DNA from: an uncultured Colwellia sp.
GTDB taxonomy: Bacteria > Pseudomonadota > Gammaproteobacteria > Enterobacterales > Alteromonadaceae
Direction of reading: 5' to 3'
NCBI GenBank assembly: GCA_913058395.1
Contig: CAJXQI010000024.1
Location: 1 to 64,000 of the forward strand
Length of the DNA stretch: 64,000 nt
The notes beneath the pieces were generated by a model. The model searched no databases. It was not told the origin of the DNA and worked only from the letters and a program-made list of their open reading frames with translations. Shown here piece after piece: positions 27,778 to 35,834 of the stretch; position 1 is the first letter of the stretch; each line of letters begins with the position of its first letter. The position numbers and the translations under genes are program-made.

Positions 27778-28530
27778 ATGAAAATTTCTCTACTCGCATT
27801 GGCACTACTTTCGGGCTCATCGCTAGCTGCCAGTATCAACGATGTTAATCGCTTACCTGATAATGAAGTTAAAGCTAAAAAAGGTTTGCATGGTCAGGTA
27901 GGCTTAGCGGCTGCTAGTCTTCCTGAATTTGTAGGTAGTGATGAAAGTAAAACCTCTGTTTTGCCAATCATTAATGTTCATTACAACGACAGATTCTATT
28001 TTAAGTTTAATCGTTTAGGTGCATGGTTATATAAGAATGATAATGGCTTTCGTTTTGGCGGTGTAGTGACTAGTCACAGTGGTTACGACAAAGAAGATAT
28101 TAAAAATAACGAACTCGCACAAAGTTGGGGTGACCGAGATGCATCCTTTATGGCTGGGTTAAACGTCGCTTATCGTTATCAAAAGCTTAATATAGAAGCG
28201 GGTTATGTCACTGACGTTTCAAATAACTCTGAAGGGGCAAAATTTTATACGAGCGCAAGTTATACAGTATTTGCCGATAAAGAAAAAACCTTAACTTTAA
28301 ACGCTCGTATTGAGCGTTTAGATGAAGACATGGTTGGCTATTACTATGGTATTGACGAAGCTACGCTAAACACTACGCTGGGCGTTATTGGTACTTATAA
28401 GCTGTCAAAAAATTGGACCGCTATTGGTGCAGTAACAGTGACAGCGCTAGGTGATGAAGTTTCCGATAGCGTTATCAGCACGGATGATAAAGCCAATGTT
28501 GCACTATTGGGGGCGGTATACTCTTTTTAA
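27778..28530 (+). CDS. MipA/OmpV family outer-membrane protein
   Basis: 250 residues from the ATG at 27778. An ATG three codons upstream at 27769 is only two bases after AGGA, which is too close. Signal peptide MKISLLALALLSGSSLA. The mature barrel has MipA/OmpV features: GLHGQVGLAAASLPEFVGSD near the start, YNDRFYFKFNRLGAWLY, NVAYRYQKLNIEAGYVTDVSNNSEG, and the ending LGVIGTYKLSKNWTAIGAV with terminal Phe. Members are linked to peptidoglycan-enzyme scaffolding (MipA) or to osmotic response (OmpV); which applies here is unknown. It lies 79 bp after mlaA and may share its transcript. Confidence 0.88.
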   Translation: MKISLLALALLSGSSLAASINDVNRLPDNEVKAKKGLHGQVGLAAASLPEFVGSDESKTSVLPIINVHYNDRFYFKFNRLGAWLYKNDNGFRFGGVVTSHSGYDKEDIKNNELAQSWGDRDASFMAGLNVAYRYQKLNIEAGYVTDVSNNSEGAKFYTSASYTVFADKEKTLTLNARIERLDEDMVGYYYGIDEATLNTTLGVIGTYKLSKNWTAIGAVTVTALGDEVSDSVISTDDKANVALLGAVYSF

Positions 28531-28588
28531 ATTAAATGTTCGTTAAGCGCTCAAGATTACTTAAATAACAAAAACTAATTATTCAAAT

Positions 28589-28620
28589 AAACGCCTATCA
28601 AAAGTTTAGGCGTTGTATTT
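28589..28620 (+). terminator. Probable terminator after the MipA/OmpV gene
   Basis: Stem AACGCCTA / TAGGCGTT with a 9-base loop, followed by GTATTT. The stem is good but the T run is broken, so efficiency may be moderate. Confidence 0.6.
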
Positions 28621-28649
28621 ACTCAGTTCAATATTAACAAGGGTTTACT

Positions 28650-28931
28650 ATGCATATCGATAAAGCTAAAAAACGAATAGCGAAATTAGTTAAGGCTGGC
28701 TTCAAGGGTTACCCTCAAATTGCTATTGTGTATTTTGGTAAAAGTGCTGACTGTGCGACTGAAGTAGCTGTTCAATTTACTTTAGAAGAAGGCGCGGAAA
28801 TGATGGAAGAACGATTTTCTAGTGAAACTGATGCAAGAGAAAGTGAAGTTATTCAAACCGCTTTAGTTAAAATTATCGAACGAGCTAACGCAACGTCTGT
28901 AATCGAAGCTGCGGGCGTTTCTATTCTATAG
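28650..28931 (+). CDS. Small protein of unknown function, 93 residues
   Basis: Starts MHIDKAKKRIAKLVKAGFKGYPQIAI. No signal peptide or membrane helix; probably cytoplasmic. Alternating acidic and hydrophobic residues in the second half (LEEGAEMMEERFSSETDARESEVIQTALVKIIERA) predict helices. I do not recognise the family. ATG with AAGGGTT a few bases upstream. A terminator-like hairpin lies before it and a strong inverted repeat after it, so it is probably a single-gene unit. Base composition is like the surroundings. Confidence 0.75.
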   Translation: MHIDKAKKRIAKLVKAGFKGYPQIAIVYFGKSADCATEVAVQFTLEEGAEMMEERFSSETDARESEVIQTALVKIIERANATSVIEAAGVSIL

Positions 28932-29019
28932 CATTGTTGCTAAACGATTGTTAGCGATAGATTTTTAGTGCATTATATTTCGCCATTTTAGTCTTTTATT
29001 GCGCTTGAAGTTTTTGGGC

Positions 29020-29054
29020 AGCAAATAGCTAAATAGTAGATTTAGCTATTTGCT
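29020..29054. repeat. 15-bp perfect inverted repeat upstream of plsC
   Basis: Arms AGCAAATAGCTAAAT and ATTTAGCTATTTGCT with loop AGTAG. No T run follows on either strand, so it does not look like an intrinsic terminator. It sits just upstream of, and partly overlaps the expected -35 region for, the TATAAT at 29065-29070. Confidence 0.85.
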
Positions 29055-29064
29055 AAATTAAAGG

Positions 29065-29070
29065 TATAAT
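29065..29070 (+). promoter_or_regulatory. Probable -10 element of the plsC-rraB promoter
   Basis: A consensus TATAAT 31 bases before the plsC start codon. A -35 would fall at about 29041-29047 (TTTAGCT), inside the right arm of the inverted repeat, and is a poor match to TTGACA. That suggests an activator or an extended -10. Confidence 0.5.
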
Positions 29071-29100
29071 CACGCCTCATAAATTTTCTAGGAATGTCTT

Positions 29101-29874
29101 TTGTTAGCTGTTATTCGCATCATTTTGATGACTATTGCATTAGTGTTAATCTCTATTTTTTCTTGTCTATATTCTTTGATCCGACCTTTTCATCGCGATA
29201 ATGTCCATCACACGGCTAAATATCTAGGCAAAGTGTCTAAACTTTTAGGCTTAGAGGTTGAGGTTAGAATTCCTGATTCAGCGAAAAATATTGGTCCAGT
29301 TGTCTATATTTGCAACCATCAAAATAGTTATGACATTTTTACCGTTAGTGGTGCCGTGCAACCTGGCACCGTCAGTGTCGGTAAAAAGAGCTTAAAGTGG
29401 ATCCCATTTTTCGGCCAAATGTATTGGTTAACAGGTAATATTCTTATTGATCGCAAAAACAAAAATAAAGCGATGAATACCATTGATATGACTGCAAGAA
29501 AAATTCGCGAGAAAAAACTTTCAGTTTGGTTGTTTCCTGAAGGAACACGTAGTTATGGCCGTGGCTTATTACCATTTAAAACCGGTGCTTTTCGTACGGC
29601 GGTAAAAGCAGAAGTTCCTATTGTGCCAATTTGTGCAAGTAATACACATAAAACCATCGATTTGAATCGTTGGAATAACGGCAAAATGATTATTGAGTTT
29701 TTAGACCCGATTAATATTTCAGTTGATGAGCGTGATAAAATTAGAAACATCACGAATCAAACACATGCCAGCATGTTAGTTAAGCTAGAAGCACTGAACA
29801 AAGAGACAGGGCGTGAAATTGCCTTATCAAAAGCTAAAAAGACAGATGAAGCACAACCGAGTGAGACAAAATAA
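29101..29874 (+). CDS. plsC: 1-acyl-sn-glycerol-3-phosphate acyltransferase
   Basis: Second acylation step of phospholipid synthesis, making phosphatidic acid. 257 residues (E. coli 245). Membrane-bound through the N-terminal hydrophobic helix (MLAVIRIILMTIALVLISIFSCLYSL). Catalytic motif NHQNSYD (HX4D), SVGKKSLKWIPFFGQMYWLTGNILIDR, FPEGTRSYGRGLLPFKTGAF and the PIVPIC block all match E. coli PlsC. TTG start with AGGA eight bases upstream; no nearer ATG preserves the N-terminal helix. Overlaps rraB by one base, so the two are coupled. Confidence 0.96.
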   Translation: MLAVIRIILMTIALVLISIFSCLYSLIRPFHRDNVHHTAKYLGKVSKLLGLEVEVRIPDSAKNIGPVVYICNHQNSYDIFTVSGAVQPGTVSVGKKSLKWIPFFGQMYWLTGNILIDRKNKNKAMNTIDMTARKIREKKLSVWLFPEGTRSYGRGLLPFKTGAFRTAVKAEVPIVPICASNTHKTIDLNRWNNGKMIIEFLDPINISVDERDKIRNITNQTHASMLVKLEALNKETGREIALSKAKKTDEAQPSETK

Positions 29875-30224
29875 TGATTGATGAAGAATTACAGCAATGG
29901 CAAGAACATACCGAACAATTAATTGAAGCATTAATTGAAGATGGTACTAACGAAGAAGTTCATCATACGATTGAGCATCACTTTTCTAGTGTCGATTTTG
30001 ACGTACTAGAAAAAGCCGCTATTTCTGCTTTTAAAATGGGCTTTGAAATAGAAGAGCCAGAAGAAGCTGAATTAGAAACCGGTGAAAAGGTTTTTGCTTT
30101 TGACATTATTACTGAGCAAGCGTTGGAATTTGATATAATTTTCGACGAAACAAAAAAAATGTTTGAATTAGCAAAACAATGTAAAGTTGATTATGATGGT
30201 TGGGGTACATACTTCGAAGAATAA
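29874..30224 (+). CDS. rraB: Ribonuclease E inhibitor RraB
   Basis: Binds the C-terminal region of RNase E and alters degradosome composition and activity. 116 residues, strongly acidic. Matches E. coli RraB: LIEALIEDGTNEEVHHTIEHHFSSVDFDVLEKAAISAFKMGFE and the ending CKVDYDGWGTYFE. It lacks the acidic tail of the E. coli protein (about 22 residues shorter). One-base overlap with plsC (TAATG). Confidence 0.95.
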   Translation: MIDEELQQWQEHTEQLIEALIEDGTNEEVHHTIEHHFSSVDFDVLEKAAISAFKMGFEIEEPEEAELETGEKVFAFDIITEQALEFDIIFDETKKMFELAKQCKVDYDGWGTYFEE

Positions 30225-30259
30225 ATAATTAACTAATAAAAACACAAGTAGGTTATCCG

Positions 30260-30418
30260 ATGGAATGGTTAGAAACTTTATTACGGCCCGAAACGTTATC
30301 GCTATTAATCCCCATTGTAGCGATTGTCGGCGCTTTTTCTATTGCAGCGTTAAAAGCCCATCATCGGCATCAAGAGCGAATAGAAAAAATTAAGAACGGT
30401 TATAATCCGGACGCATAA
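30260..30418 (+). CDS. Small single-pass membrane protein, 52 residues
   Basis: ATG with TAGG seven bases upstream. Translation begins MEWLETLLRPETLSLLIPIV and continues with a hydrophobic segment (about 11-31) and a charged tail (HHRHQERIEKIKNGYNPDA). The layout, an N-terminal helix then a basic/acidic amphipathic tail ending with NGYNPDA, resembles PspB-like or small lipoprotein-free membrane peptides that follow housekeeping operons in marine gammaproteobacteria. Function unknown. It is the last gene of plsC-rraB, 35 bp after rraB and directly before a strong terminator, which supports it being real. Confidence 0.75.
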   Translation: MEWLETLLRPETLSLLIPIVAIVGAFSIAALKAHHRHQERIEKIKNGYNPDA

Positions 30419-30452
30419 AAAAACGCAAAGTGGCAACACTTTGCGTTTTTTT
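30418..30452 (+). terminator. Bidirectional rho-independent terminator
   Basis: 10-bp perfect stem ACGCAAAGTG / CACTTTGCGT with a GCAA tetraloop, flanked by A on the left and T on the right. It ends the plsC-rraB transcript on the plus strand and can end the RND pump transcript on the minus strand. Confidence 0.95.
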
Positions 30453-30469
30453 ATGTTCAGGCCTTTCTC

Positions 30470-30620
30470 AGACATCCTGTCTTTTAAGGCATTAGTTCAT
30501 CCATGCACGTCGATGAACGGTCAGTTTTTTGTTCCAGGCAGAAACTAAGTACTTGCATCCATGCAGGCAATGTTATGGTTCCATGGGCGGAAAAGAATGA
30601 CGATGCCCCTAAACGTTTAG
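30470..30620. repeat. Cluster of short palindromes centred on TCC(A), REP-like
   Basis: Within 150 bp lie AGACATCCTGTCT (30470-30482), GTTCATC...GATGAAC (30495-30518), TGCATCCATGCA (30554-30565), GGTTCCATGGGC (about 30578) and CTAAACGTTTAG (30609-30620). Several share a TCC(A)(TG) centre with varying arms. This is the look of extragenic palindromic repeat clusters found in 3' untranslated regions. It sits directly after the RND permease stop. No ORF covers it. Confidence 0.5.
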
Positions 30621-30631
30621 ATAATTCTTGG

Positions 30632-33600
30632 TTAAGCATTCGTCAACGCTATCGGTGTCTGCTTCGTTAAGTCAAAAGCATTACGTTGGCTAAATAATGA
30701 GAATGCTGCCGGAACAAAGATAAACGACAATATTGTTGTTAATACAGTACCACCAGCAACCGCTACAGCAAATGGCGGCCAAAAGCCTCCACCAGCTAAT
30801 ATCAAGGGTAAAAAACCGCCAACAGTGGTAATTGTCGTTGAACTGATATGTCGAGCACAGCTTTGCACACAGCGAATAATTGCTGCGCTATCTCCTTGAA
30901 CCGCTTTTTCATCCATTTTAAGTTCAGCAATAATAACAATAGCGGCATTTATCGCGAGTCCCATTAAGCCGAGCAAACCAATAATTACAGTAAAGCCAAA
31001 TGGATAGTCAAAAATGTAAACACTCAACAACCCCAAGCCAATAGATTGAAAGGCTGATAAAAATATAATGGCGCTTAATCTAAATGAATTAAACGATAAA
31101 ACCACAACCGTTAATAACAAGGTCATTATGAGGCCGACACTCGCCAGTAATTTCCCTACTGCTTTATTTCGCTCAGCCGACTCACCGCCCAATTCGAGTT
31201 GGTAACCGGCAGGGAGTTGATAGTTAGCCTCAGTCATTTTTTCTTTCACGCGACTAAGTATCACTGAAGGCAATACACCTGCTCGAATATAAGCTTCGAT
31301 AACATTAACGCGCACACCGTTACGATGTGGAATTGCGCCACGGCTTGCTCTTATTTCTAAATCTGCAATAGCAGTAAGTGGAATTGCCTGAGTTGAATTT
31401 GGGTTGGTAATATTAATGTTTTCTAATGCCGCTAAATCGTCGCGTTTATCGTTACCTATACGCACTCTAACTGGTATAGATTCAGTTGACTCGATAATAG
31501 AACCATCTCGGGTACCCGATAACGTGGTATTAAGTTGCTCAGCTACTTGTACCAAAGATAAGCCTGCTAAGTTTGCTTCAGCTTCGTTTATATTTACCCA
31601 CACTTTTGGTGTGCCTGGTTGCAACGTTGAGCGGCTATGAGTGATATCTTTTGTTTGCGACATAAAGCCACGAATATCATCACCAATGGTTTTTAAGCGA
31701 TCTAAGTTTGGTCCGTAAATACGCAACTCAACAGGGGCATTAAATGGGGGGCCTTGCTCTAATTTTCTCACCAAAATTTGCGCCGCAGGTACCATATCAT
31801 CAAGTGTTCGTTGAATTTCGGGGATCAGTCTATTGGCATCTTGAAAGCTGTTTGCCGTCACCATCGCTTGGCCATAATACTGAGCGCCATCTTTTGATGG
31901 GATCAGATTGTAGTAGAATGAAGGTGCATTCTTACCAATAAACCAATGTACTGACTTAATGCCTTCAAGTTGTTCTAAGTAACTTGTCAGTTGAGCACTT
32001 GCGCGTTCAGTATTCACAATACTGCTTTGTGCAGGTAGGAATAATTCAATTTGAAACATATCGCGATCTGAAGCAGGGAAAAACTGCTCAGATAATTGTT
32101 TTGCACCAATGAAACCAAATAGTGGTAAACAAAAAACTAAGGCGATAACGGTTTTTCTATTGTCTAATGACCAACCTAATACCTTAACGAACCACTGATT
32201 AAGTGCCTTGATGGTGATACCACGCTGATACCAGTGATTGCTACCACTGCTATTTCTGCTAATAAATCGTCCGGCTAAACCGGCAACAATAGTATGAGAA
32301 ATAATGTAAGAGCCAACTAAAGAGAAAATAACACTTAACGCAATGCCGCCAACAAATTCTCCAGCAGGTCCAGGCATTAGCACGATAGGCATAAAAGCTA
32401 ATACAGTAGTCAGTGTAGAGCCCAATAACGGTAACCACAGGTGATTAACTGCATTTGAAACGGCATCAAGTCGGCGCTGACCATTTTCTCGATTAGTTTT
32501 TATGGTATCAGCCATGACAATAGCGTTATCAACCATAATACCTAACGCCACTACTAAACCTGTTACTGACATTTGGTGAATAGGTAAGCCATAAAAGTTC
32601 ATAACTGAAAGCGTGAATAACACAGTTAGCGGTAAAGACAGCGCAACAATTGCCGCCGCTTGCCAACCTAACGTGATCAGTAGCACGACTGCGATAATGG
32701 CAAAACCAACGGCAATATTGCTGACCAAATCGCTTAATCGTGTTTCGGTATAACTACTTTGGTCGAAAATTACTTCTAAAGAAATATTACTCGGCAAAGT
32801 TTTTGAAAATGCCGTTAGTTGTTTTTCAACCGACGAGCTCCACTGGTCAATGCGCAAATTAGGTAACATGCGTGTTGCAACAACTACCGCTTGTTTGTTG
32901 TGCACCATAGCAACTTCAGTTGGCGGGTAATTAACTGTTTTGCGAATATTGGCGATATCACCTAAGCGCAGTAAATTACCACTGTCGTCCGATTTTATTG
33001 AAATATTACTGATACGTTCGGTGTTGTTTAAGGCACCGGTTAACTCAATTTGCATTTGGTTAAATTGATTGGTGAGCTGCCCAGCAGACACTTTCGCATC
33101 GGCACTGCCAATGGATTGTGAAATGGCTTGTGCTGACAGGTTTAATTGGCTGGCAATTAACGGGTCAATTTCAACCAGTACTTCTTCTGCGCCTCGGCCA
33201 AAAACATTAACAATATCAGTGCCGTGAACAAGTTTAAGTTGATTTTGCAATTCATTAGCATAACGGCCGAGCATGGCGACATTTTCACTGCCATCACCTT
33301 GCCAATTGAGTGAAATTATTTGCGTGTATGCATAGCCACGATCATCTTCTAATACCGGTGTTAATGTACCTGTTGGGAAACTAGGGTTTAGATCATTAAG
33401 TAAATCTCGAACCCGTGACCATATTGGTTTGGTGTTGGTAATTTCATCTTGTAATTGTATTTTTACAATCGATATTCCAGGTCGTGAATTTGACGTTAGT
33501 AGGCTAATTTCGGGGAGTTTACGTAACTTTTGTTCTATTTTTTCACTGATCAATACTTCTACACGTTCAGCACTAGCACCTGGGAATTGGGTGATCACAC

Positions 33601-33730
33601 TAGCAATGCGGTTAGTAATTCTAGGATCTTCAGTACGAGGTAAGTTGGTTAATGCCCCTAAACCTGCAACGATTAGTAGCACAATCACTAATGACATTAA
33701 ACGGCCGTTTTTGACAAAAGAGCGAATCAT
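30632..33730 (-). CDS. RND family efflux permease (second system)
   Basis: 1032 residues, full-length RND pump. Helix 1 is RSFVKNGRLMSLVIVLLIVAGLGAL, then the TNLPRTEDPRITNR start of the porter domain typical of the AcrB/TriC-like group. Helix 4 has ALGIMVDNAIVMADTI. The second half starts at FCLPLFGFIGAKQLSEQFFPASDRDMF, with GLAINAAIVIIAELKMDE at the equivalent helix 10. The start overlaps the adaptor stop by four bases (ATGA), so they are co-translated. It is under the divergent TetR regulator. No outer-membrane channel is encoded here. Substrates unknown. Confidence 0.93.
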   Translation of the reverse strand: MIRSFVKNGRLMSLVIVLLIVAGLGALTNLPRTEDPRITNRIASVITQFPGASAERVEVLISEKIEQKLRKLPEISLLTSNSRPGISIVKIQLQDEITNTKPIWSRVRDLLNDLNPSFPTGTLTPVLEDDRGYAYTQIISLNWQGDGSENVAMLGRYANELQNQLKLVHGTDIVNVFGRGAEEVLVEIDPLIASQLNLSAQAISQSIGSADAKVSAGQLTNQFNQMQIELTGALNNTERISNISIKSDDSGNLLRLGDIANIRKTVNYPPTEVAMVHNKQAVVVATRMLPNLRIDQWSSSVEKQLTAFSKTLPSNISLEVIFDQSSYTETRLSDLVSNIAVGFAIIAVVLLITLGWQAAAIVALSLPLTVLFTLSVMNFYGLPIHQMSVTGLVVALGIMVDNAIVMADTIKTNRENGQRRLDAVSNAVNHLWLPLLGSTLTTVLAFMPIVLMPGPAGEFVGGIALSVIFSLVGSYIISHTIVAGLAGRFISRNSSGSNHWYQRGITIKALNQWFVKVLGWSLDNRKTVIALVFCLPLFGFIGAKQLSEQFFPASDRDMFQIELFLPAQSSIVNTERASAQLTSYLEQLEGIKSVHWFIGKNAPSFYYNLIPSKDGAQYYGQAMVTANSFQDANRLIPEIQRTLDDMVPAAQILVRKLEQGPPFNAPVELRIYGPNLDRLKTIGDDIRGFMSQTKDITHSRSTLQPGTPKVWVNINEAEANLAGLSLVQVAEQLNTTLSGTRDGSIIESTESIPVRVRIGNDKRDDLAALENINITNPNSTQAIPLTAIADLEIRASRGAIPHRNGVRVNVIEAYIRAGVLPSVILSRVKEKMTEANYQLPAGYQLELGGESAERNKAVGKLLASVGLIMTLLLTVVVLSFNSFRLSAIIFLSAFQSIGLGLLSVYIFDYPFGFTVIIGLLGLMGLAINAAIVIIAELKMDEKAVQGDSAAIIRCVQSCARHISSTTITTVGGFLPLILAGGGFWPPFAVAVAGGTVLTTILSFIFVPAAFSLFSQRNAFDLTKQTPIALTNA

Positions 33731-34869
33731 AACGAGCTGCCCACTTTAACTGTTTGGCTGTTACTTATGACTGCTTTTTTAACTATTTGTCCGGGTACAT
33801 AACGATGCACACCCGCAACAATAATATGGTGTTTTTTTAGTGGTAAACCAGCAATATAAACTGCGTCTAATGTTGAATACTTCACCTCAACGGTTGTTGC
33901 CGTAATGGTAAATAACTTGTTTTTAGCATCATCAACTTGAAATATATTCCACTGACCACGAATACCGTCGGTTAGTGCCGCCAATGGTAACCAAAAACCT
34001 GCTTGATTAACTCGTTGTTTAATCTTAACTTTCGCTAATTGGCCGTTGTAAAATGTTGCTTGATTCGTGACAGCTAAACGTAATTCAACCGTTCGGCTTA
34101 CTTGGTTAACCTGTTTACCGATCACCAAAATTTTTGCTGAAATGTCTTGTTGTCCAAGTTCAACTTGCAGTAATTGACCAATGCTTAATTCACGCGCTAC
34201 TTTAACAGGCACGCCGACAGAAACTTCATGTTGAGCTTGTTTGATTAATTCGAAAGCTGTTTGGTTTGAACTGAAAACTTCTCCTTCTGCAACTGACCGA
34301 GAACTGACTACGCCAGCGAATGGTGCATGCAATTGCGCTTTTGATATTTGGTAATTAATTGTTGATTTATTGGCTTGCTGACGAGATAAGTCGGCTTTAA
34401 TGACTTTCTTTTCGGTTTCCAATTCATCTAATGTTTGCTTAGAGCTATAACCTTTGGTGTTCAATTCATTAATACGTTCTAAATTTAAGCGGTTAAGCTC
34501 AGCTTGCGCGTTAAGTTGGCGAATGCTGGCATCAATTTCCTGCAATTTTATTGCTAACAACTCAGTATTAAATTCAGCTAATAATTGCCCTTTGGTCACC
34601 AAGTCACCGCTATCAACATATACGTTTTCGACTTTGCCTGTATATTCAAAACTAAGTGAAGCCAATTGTTTGCTAACAACTTTGCCAATATATTCACGTG
34701 ATACTTCATAGAATTCGCTTGGTGATATTGTTTGAATATCAGCACTTTGGTGATAGATGCTATTTTTATCAGCAACATCGGCAGGTTTTGAACAAGCACT
34801 TAGCAAGGTTGCGGTAAAAACGAAGCTGATAATTGACGTTATAACGTTGGCGCGTTGAAGTTTAAACAC
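33727..34869 (-). CDS. RND efflux periplasmic adaptor lipoprotein (second system)
   Basis: 380 residues, GTG start with AAGG seven bases upstream. Lipoprotein signal ending TATLLSACSK, so it is anchored by lipid in the inner-membrane outer leaflet, like AcrA. Barrel-sandwich halves (VVSKQLASLSFEYTGKVENVYVDSGDLVTKGQLLAEF and AQLHAPFAGVVSSRSVAEGEVFSS, quoted in family blocks) flank an alpha-helical hairpin (about 105-165). First gene of the adaptor-permease operon, reading away from the TetR gene. Two palindromes 27-72 bp upstream are probable repressor sites. Confidence 0.92.
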   Translation of the reverse strand: MFKLQRANVITSIISFVFTATLLSACSKPADVADKNSIYHQSADIQTISPSEFYEVSREYIGKVVSKQLASLSFEYTGKVENVYVDSGDLVTKGQLLAEFNTELLAIKLQEIDASIRQLNAQAELNRLNLERINELNTKGYSSKQTLDELETEKKVIKADLSRQQANKSTINYQISKAQLHAPFAGVVSSRSVAEGEVFSSNQTAFELIKQAQHEVSVGVPVKVARELSIGQLLQVELGQQDISAKILVIGKQVNQVSRTVELRLAVTNQATFYNGQLAKVKIKQRVNQAGFWLPLAALTDGIRGQWNIFQVDDAKNKLFTITATTVEVKYSTLDAVYIAGLPLKKHHIIVAGVHRYVPGQIVKKAVISNSQTVKVGSSL

Positions 34870-34895
34870 GGGGTGGCCTTAAAATAAAAACTATT

Positions 34896-34917
34896 AACTA
34901 GACTAGTGAGTCTAGTT
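34896..34917. promoter_or_regulatory. Palindromic operator 1 for the TetR regulator
   Basis: Perfect inverted repeat, arms AACTAGACT and AGTCTAGTT with a 4-base centre AGTG, 27 bp upstream of the adaptor GTG. The half-site ACTAGAC is shared with operator 2. Confidence 0.8.
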
Positions 34918-34922
34918 TAATC

Positions 34923-34941
34923 AAACTAGACTGTCCAGTTT
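34923..34941. promoter_or_regulatory. Palindromic operator 2 for the TetR regulator
   Basis: Inverted repeat AAACTAGAC / GTCCAGTTT around a single T, with one mismatch. Six bases separate it from operator 1. The same half-site with a different centre suggests two dimers binding side by side. Confidence 0.75.
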
Positions 34942-35182
34942 AATTTAGTGTATGTTATAGTCCAATTGTAAATTTTTATGTGCTTATTTTTCCTTATGGT
35001 TACTTATCTTTTTTAGTGAGAAATTAGCATGCATAAGAACTAAGTTGAATAAGTTGCGGTTAGGCTAGATAAATTTGTATTATGCTGCACAAATATAGCG
35101 GGAGGGGATTAATAACGGCCTTTCGCTCTATGGCATATAGTATTTTCGTTAGTCGTTTTAATTGATAGTGGTGATTGGTTGT

Positions 35183-35791
35183 ATGGTAAATGTTAGAAGT
35201 AAAAGTGAAAGTAAAAGAAAACAAATACTTGATGCAGCAACCATGCTTTTTACGGAGCAAGGGTATAGCGCAACCAGCATGGATTTGATTGCTAAAAATG
35301 CCAATGTTTCAAAACAAACTGTTTATAGCCATTTTGGTAACAAAGATGAGCTGTTTGCTGCTTCGATAAAGCAAAAGTGCGATTCATATCACATGACTGA
35401 ATTTTCGGTTACTAGCACCAGTGAACCAGCAGAAATACTACTGATATTAGCGAAACGGTTTTTGGCTATGTTAACGTCTAAAGAAGCACTAGCGATTCAT
35501 AAAATATGTGCTTATGAATCAAAGTCACACCCACAACTTTCAGAGTTATTTTATCAAGAAGGGCCAGAAAGAATTACTGATGAAGTGGCGAAATTAATGG
35601 CTGAATTTCACGATAAGCAACAGTTAAATATTCCCGAGCCAAAATTTGCTGCATTACAGTTTTTAAACCTAACAAAAGGTGAATGCTGGATGCGAGTAGA
35701 ATTTAATACCAAAAAACAAATTTCGGCAGCTGAAGTCGACAGTTACTTAAAGTCGAGTATCGCCATGTTTATTAAGGGGTACTCATTATAG
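35183..35791 (+). CDS. TetR-family transcriptional regulator of the RND pump
   Basis: 202 residues from the ATG at 35183; in-frame TTG/GTG codons upstream would add up to seven residues. The N-terminal helix-turn-helix matches the family: KRKQILDAATMLFTEQGYSATSMDLIAKNANVSKQTVYSHFGNKDELF, quoted as the region about 8-55. The C-terminal ligand domain (about 60-200) is of the AcrR/TetR_C type (SKSHPQLSELFYQEGPERI). Divergent from the adaptor gene with two palindromic sites between them. By analogy it represses the pump until a substrate binds; this is inferred from arrangement. Confidence 0.92.
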   Translation: MVNVRSKSESKRKQILDAATMLFTEQGYSATSMDLIAKNANVSKQTVYSHFGNKDELFAASIKQKCDSYHMTEFSVTSTSEPAEILLILAKRFLAMLTSKEALAIHKICAYESKSHPQLSELFYQEGPERITDEVAKLMAEFHDKQQLNIPEPKFAALQFLNLTKGECWMRVEFNTKKQISAAEVDSYLKSSIAMFIKGYSL

Positions 35792-35834
35792 CTCACGGTA
35801 CTAACTTACGATTCTTCTATACTTGATTCGAAAA

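Larger units (their letters stand above)
34870..35182. other. Divergent regulatory region between the RND operon and its TetR gene (313 bp)
   Basis: Contains two palindromic operators near the pump side (34896-34917 and 34923-34941, listed separately). The remainder, 34945-35182, is A+T-rich with no hairpin or second operator that I can support near the TetR gene itself. Confidence 0.6.
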
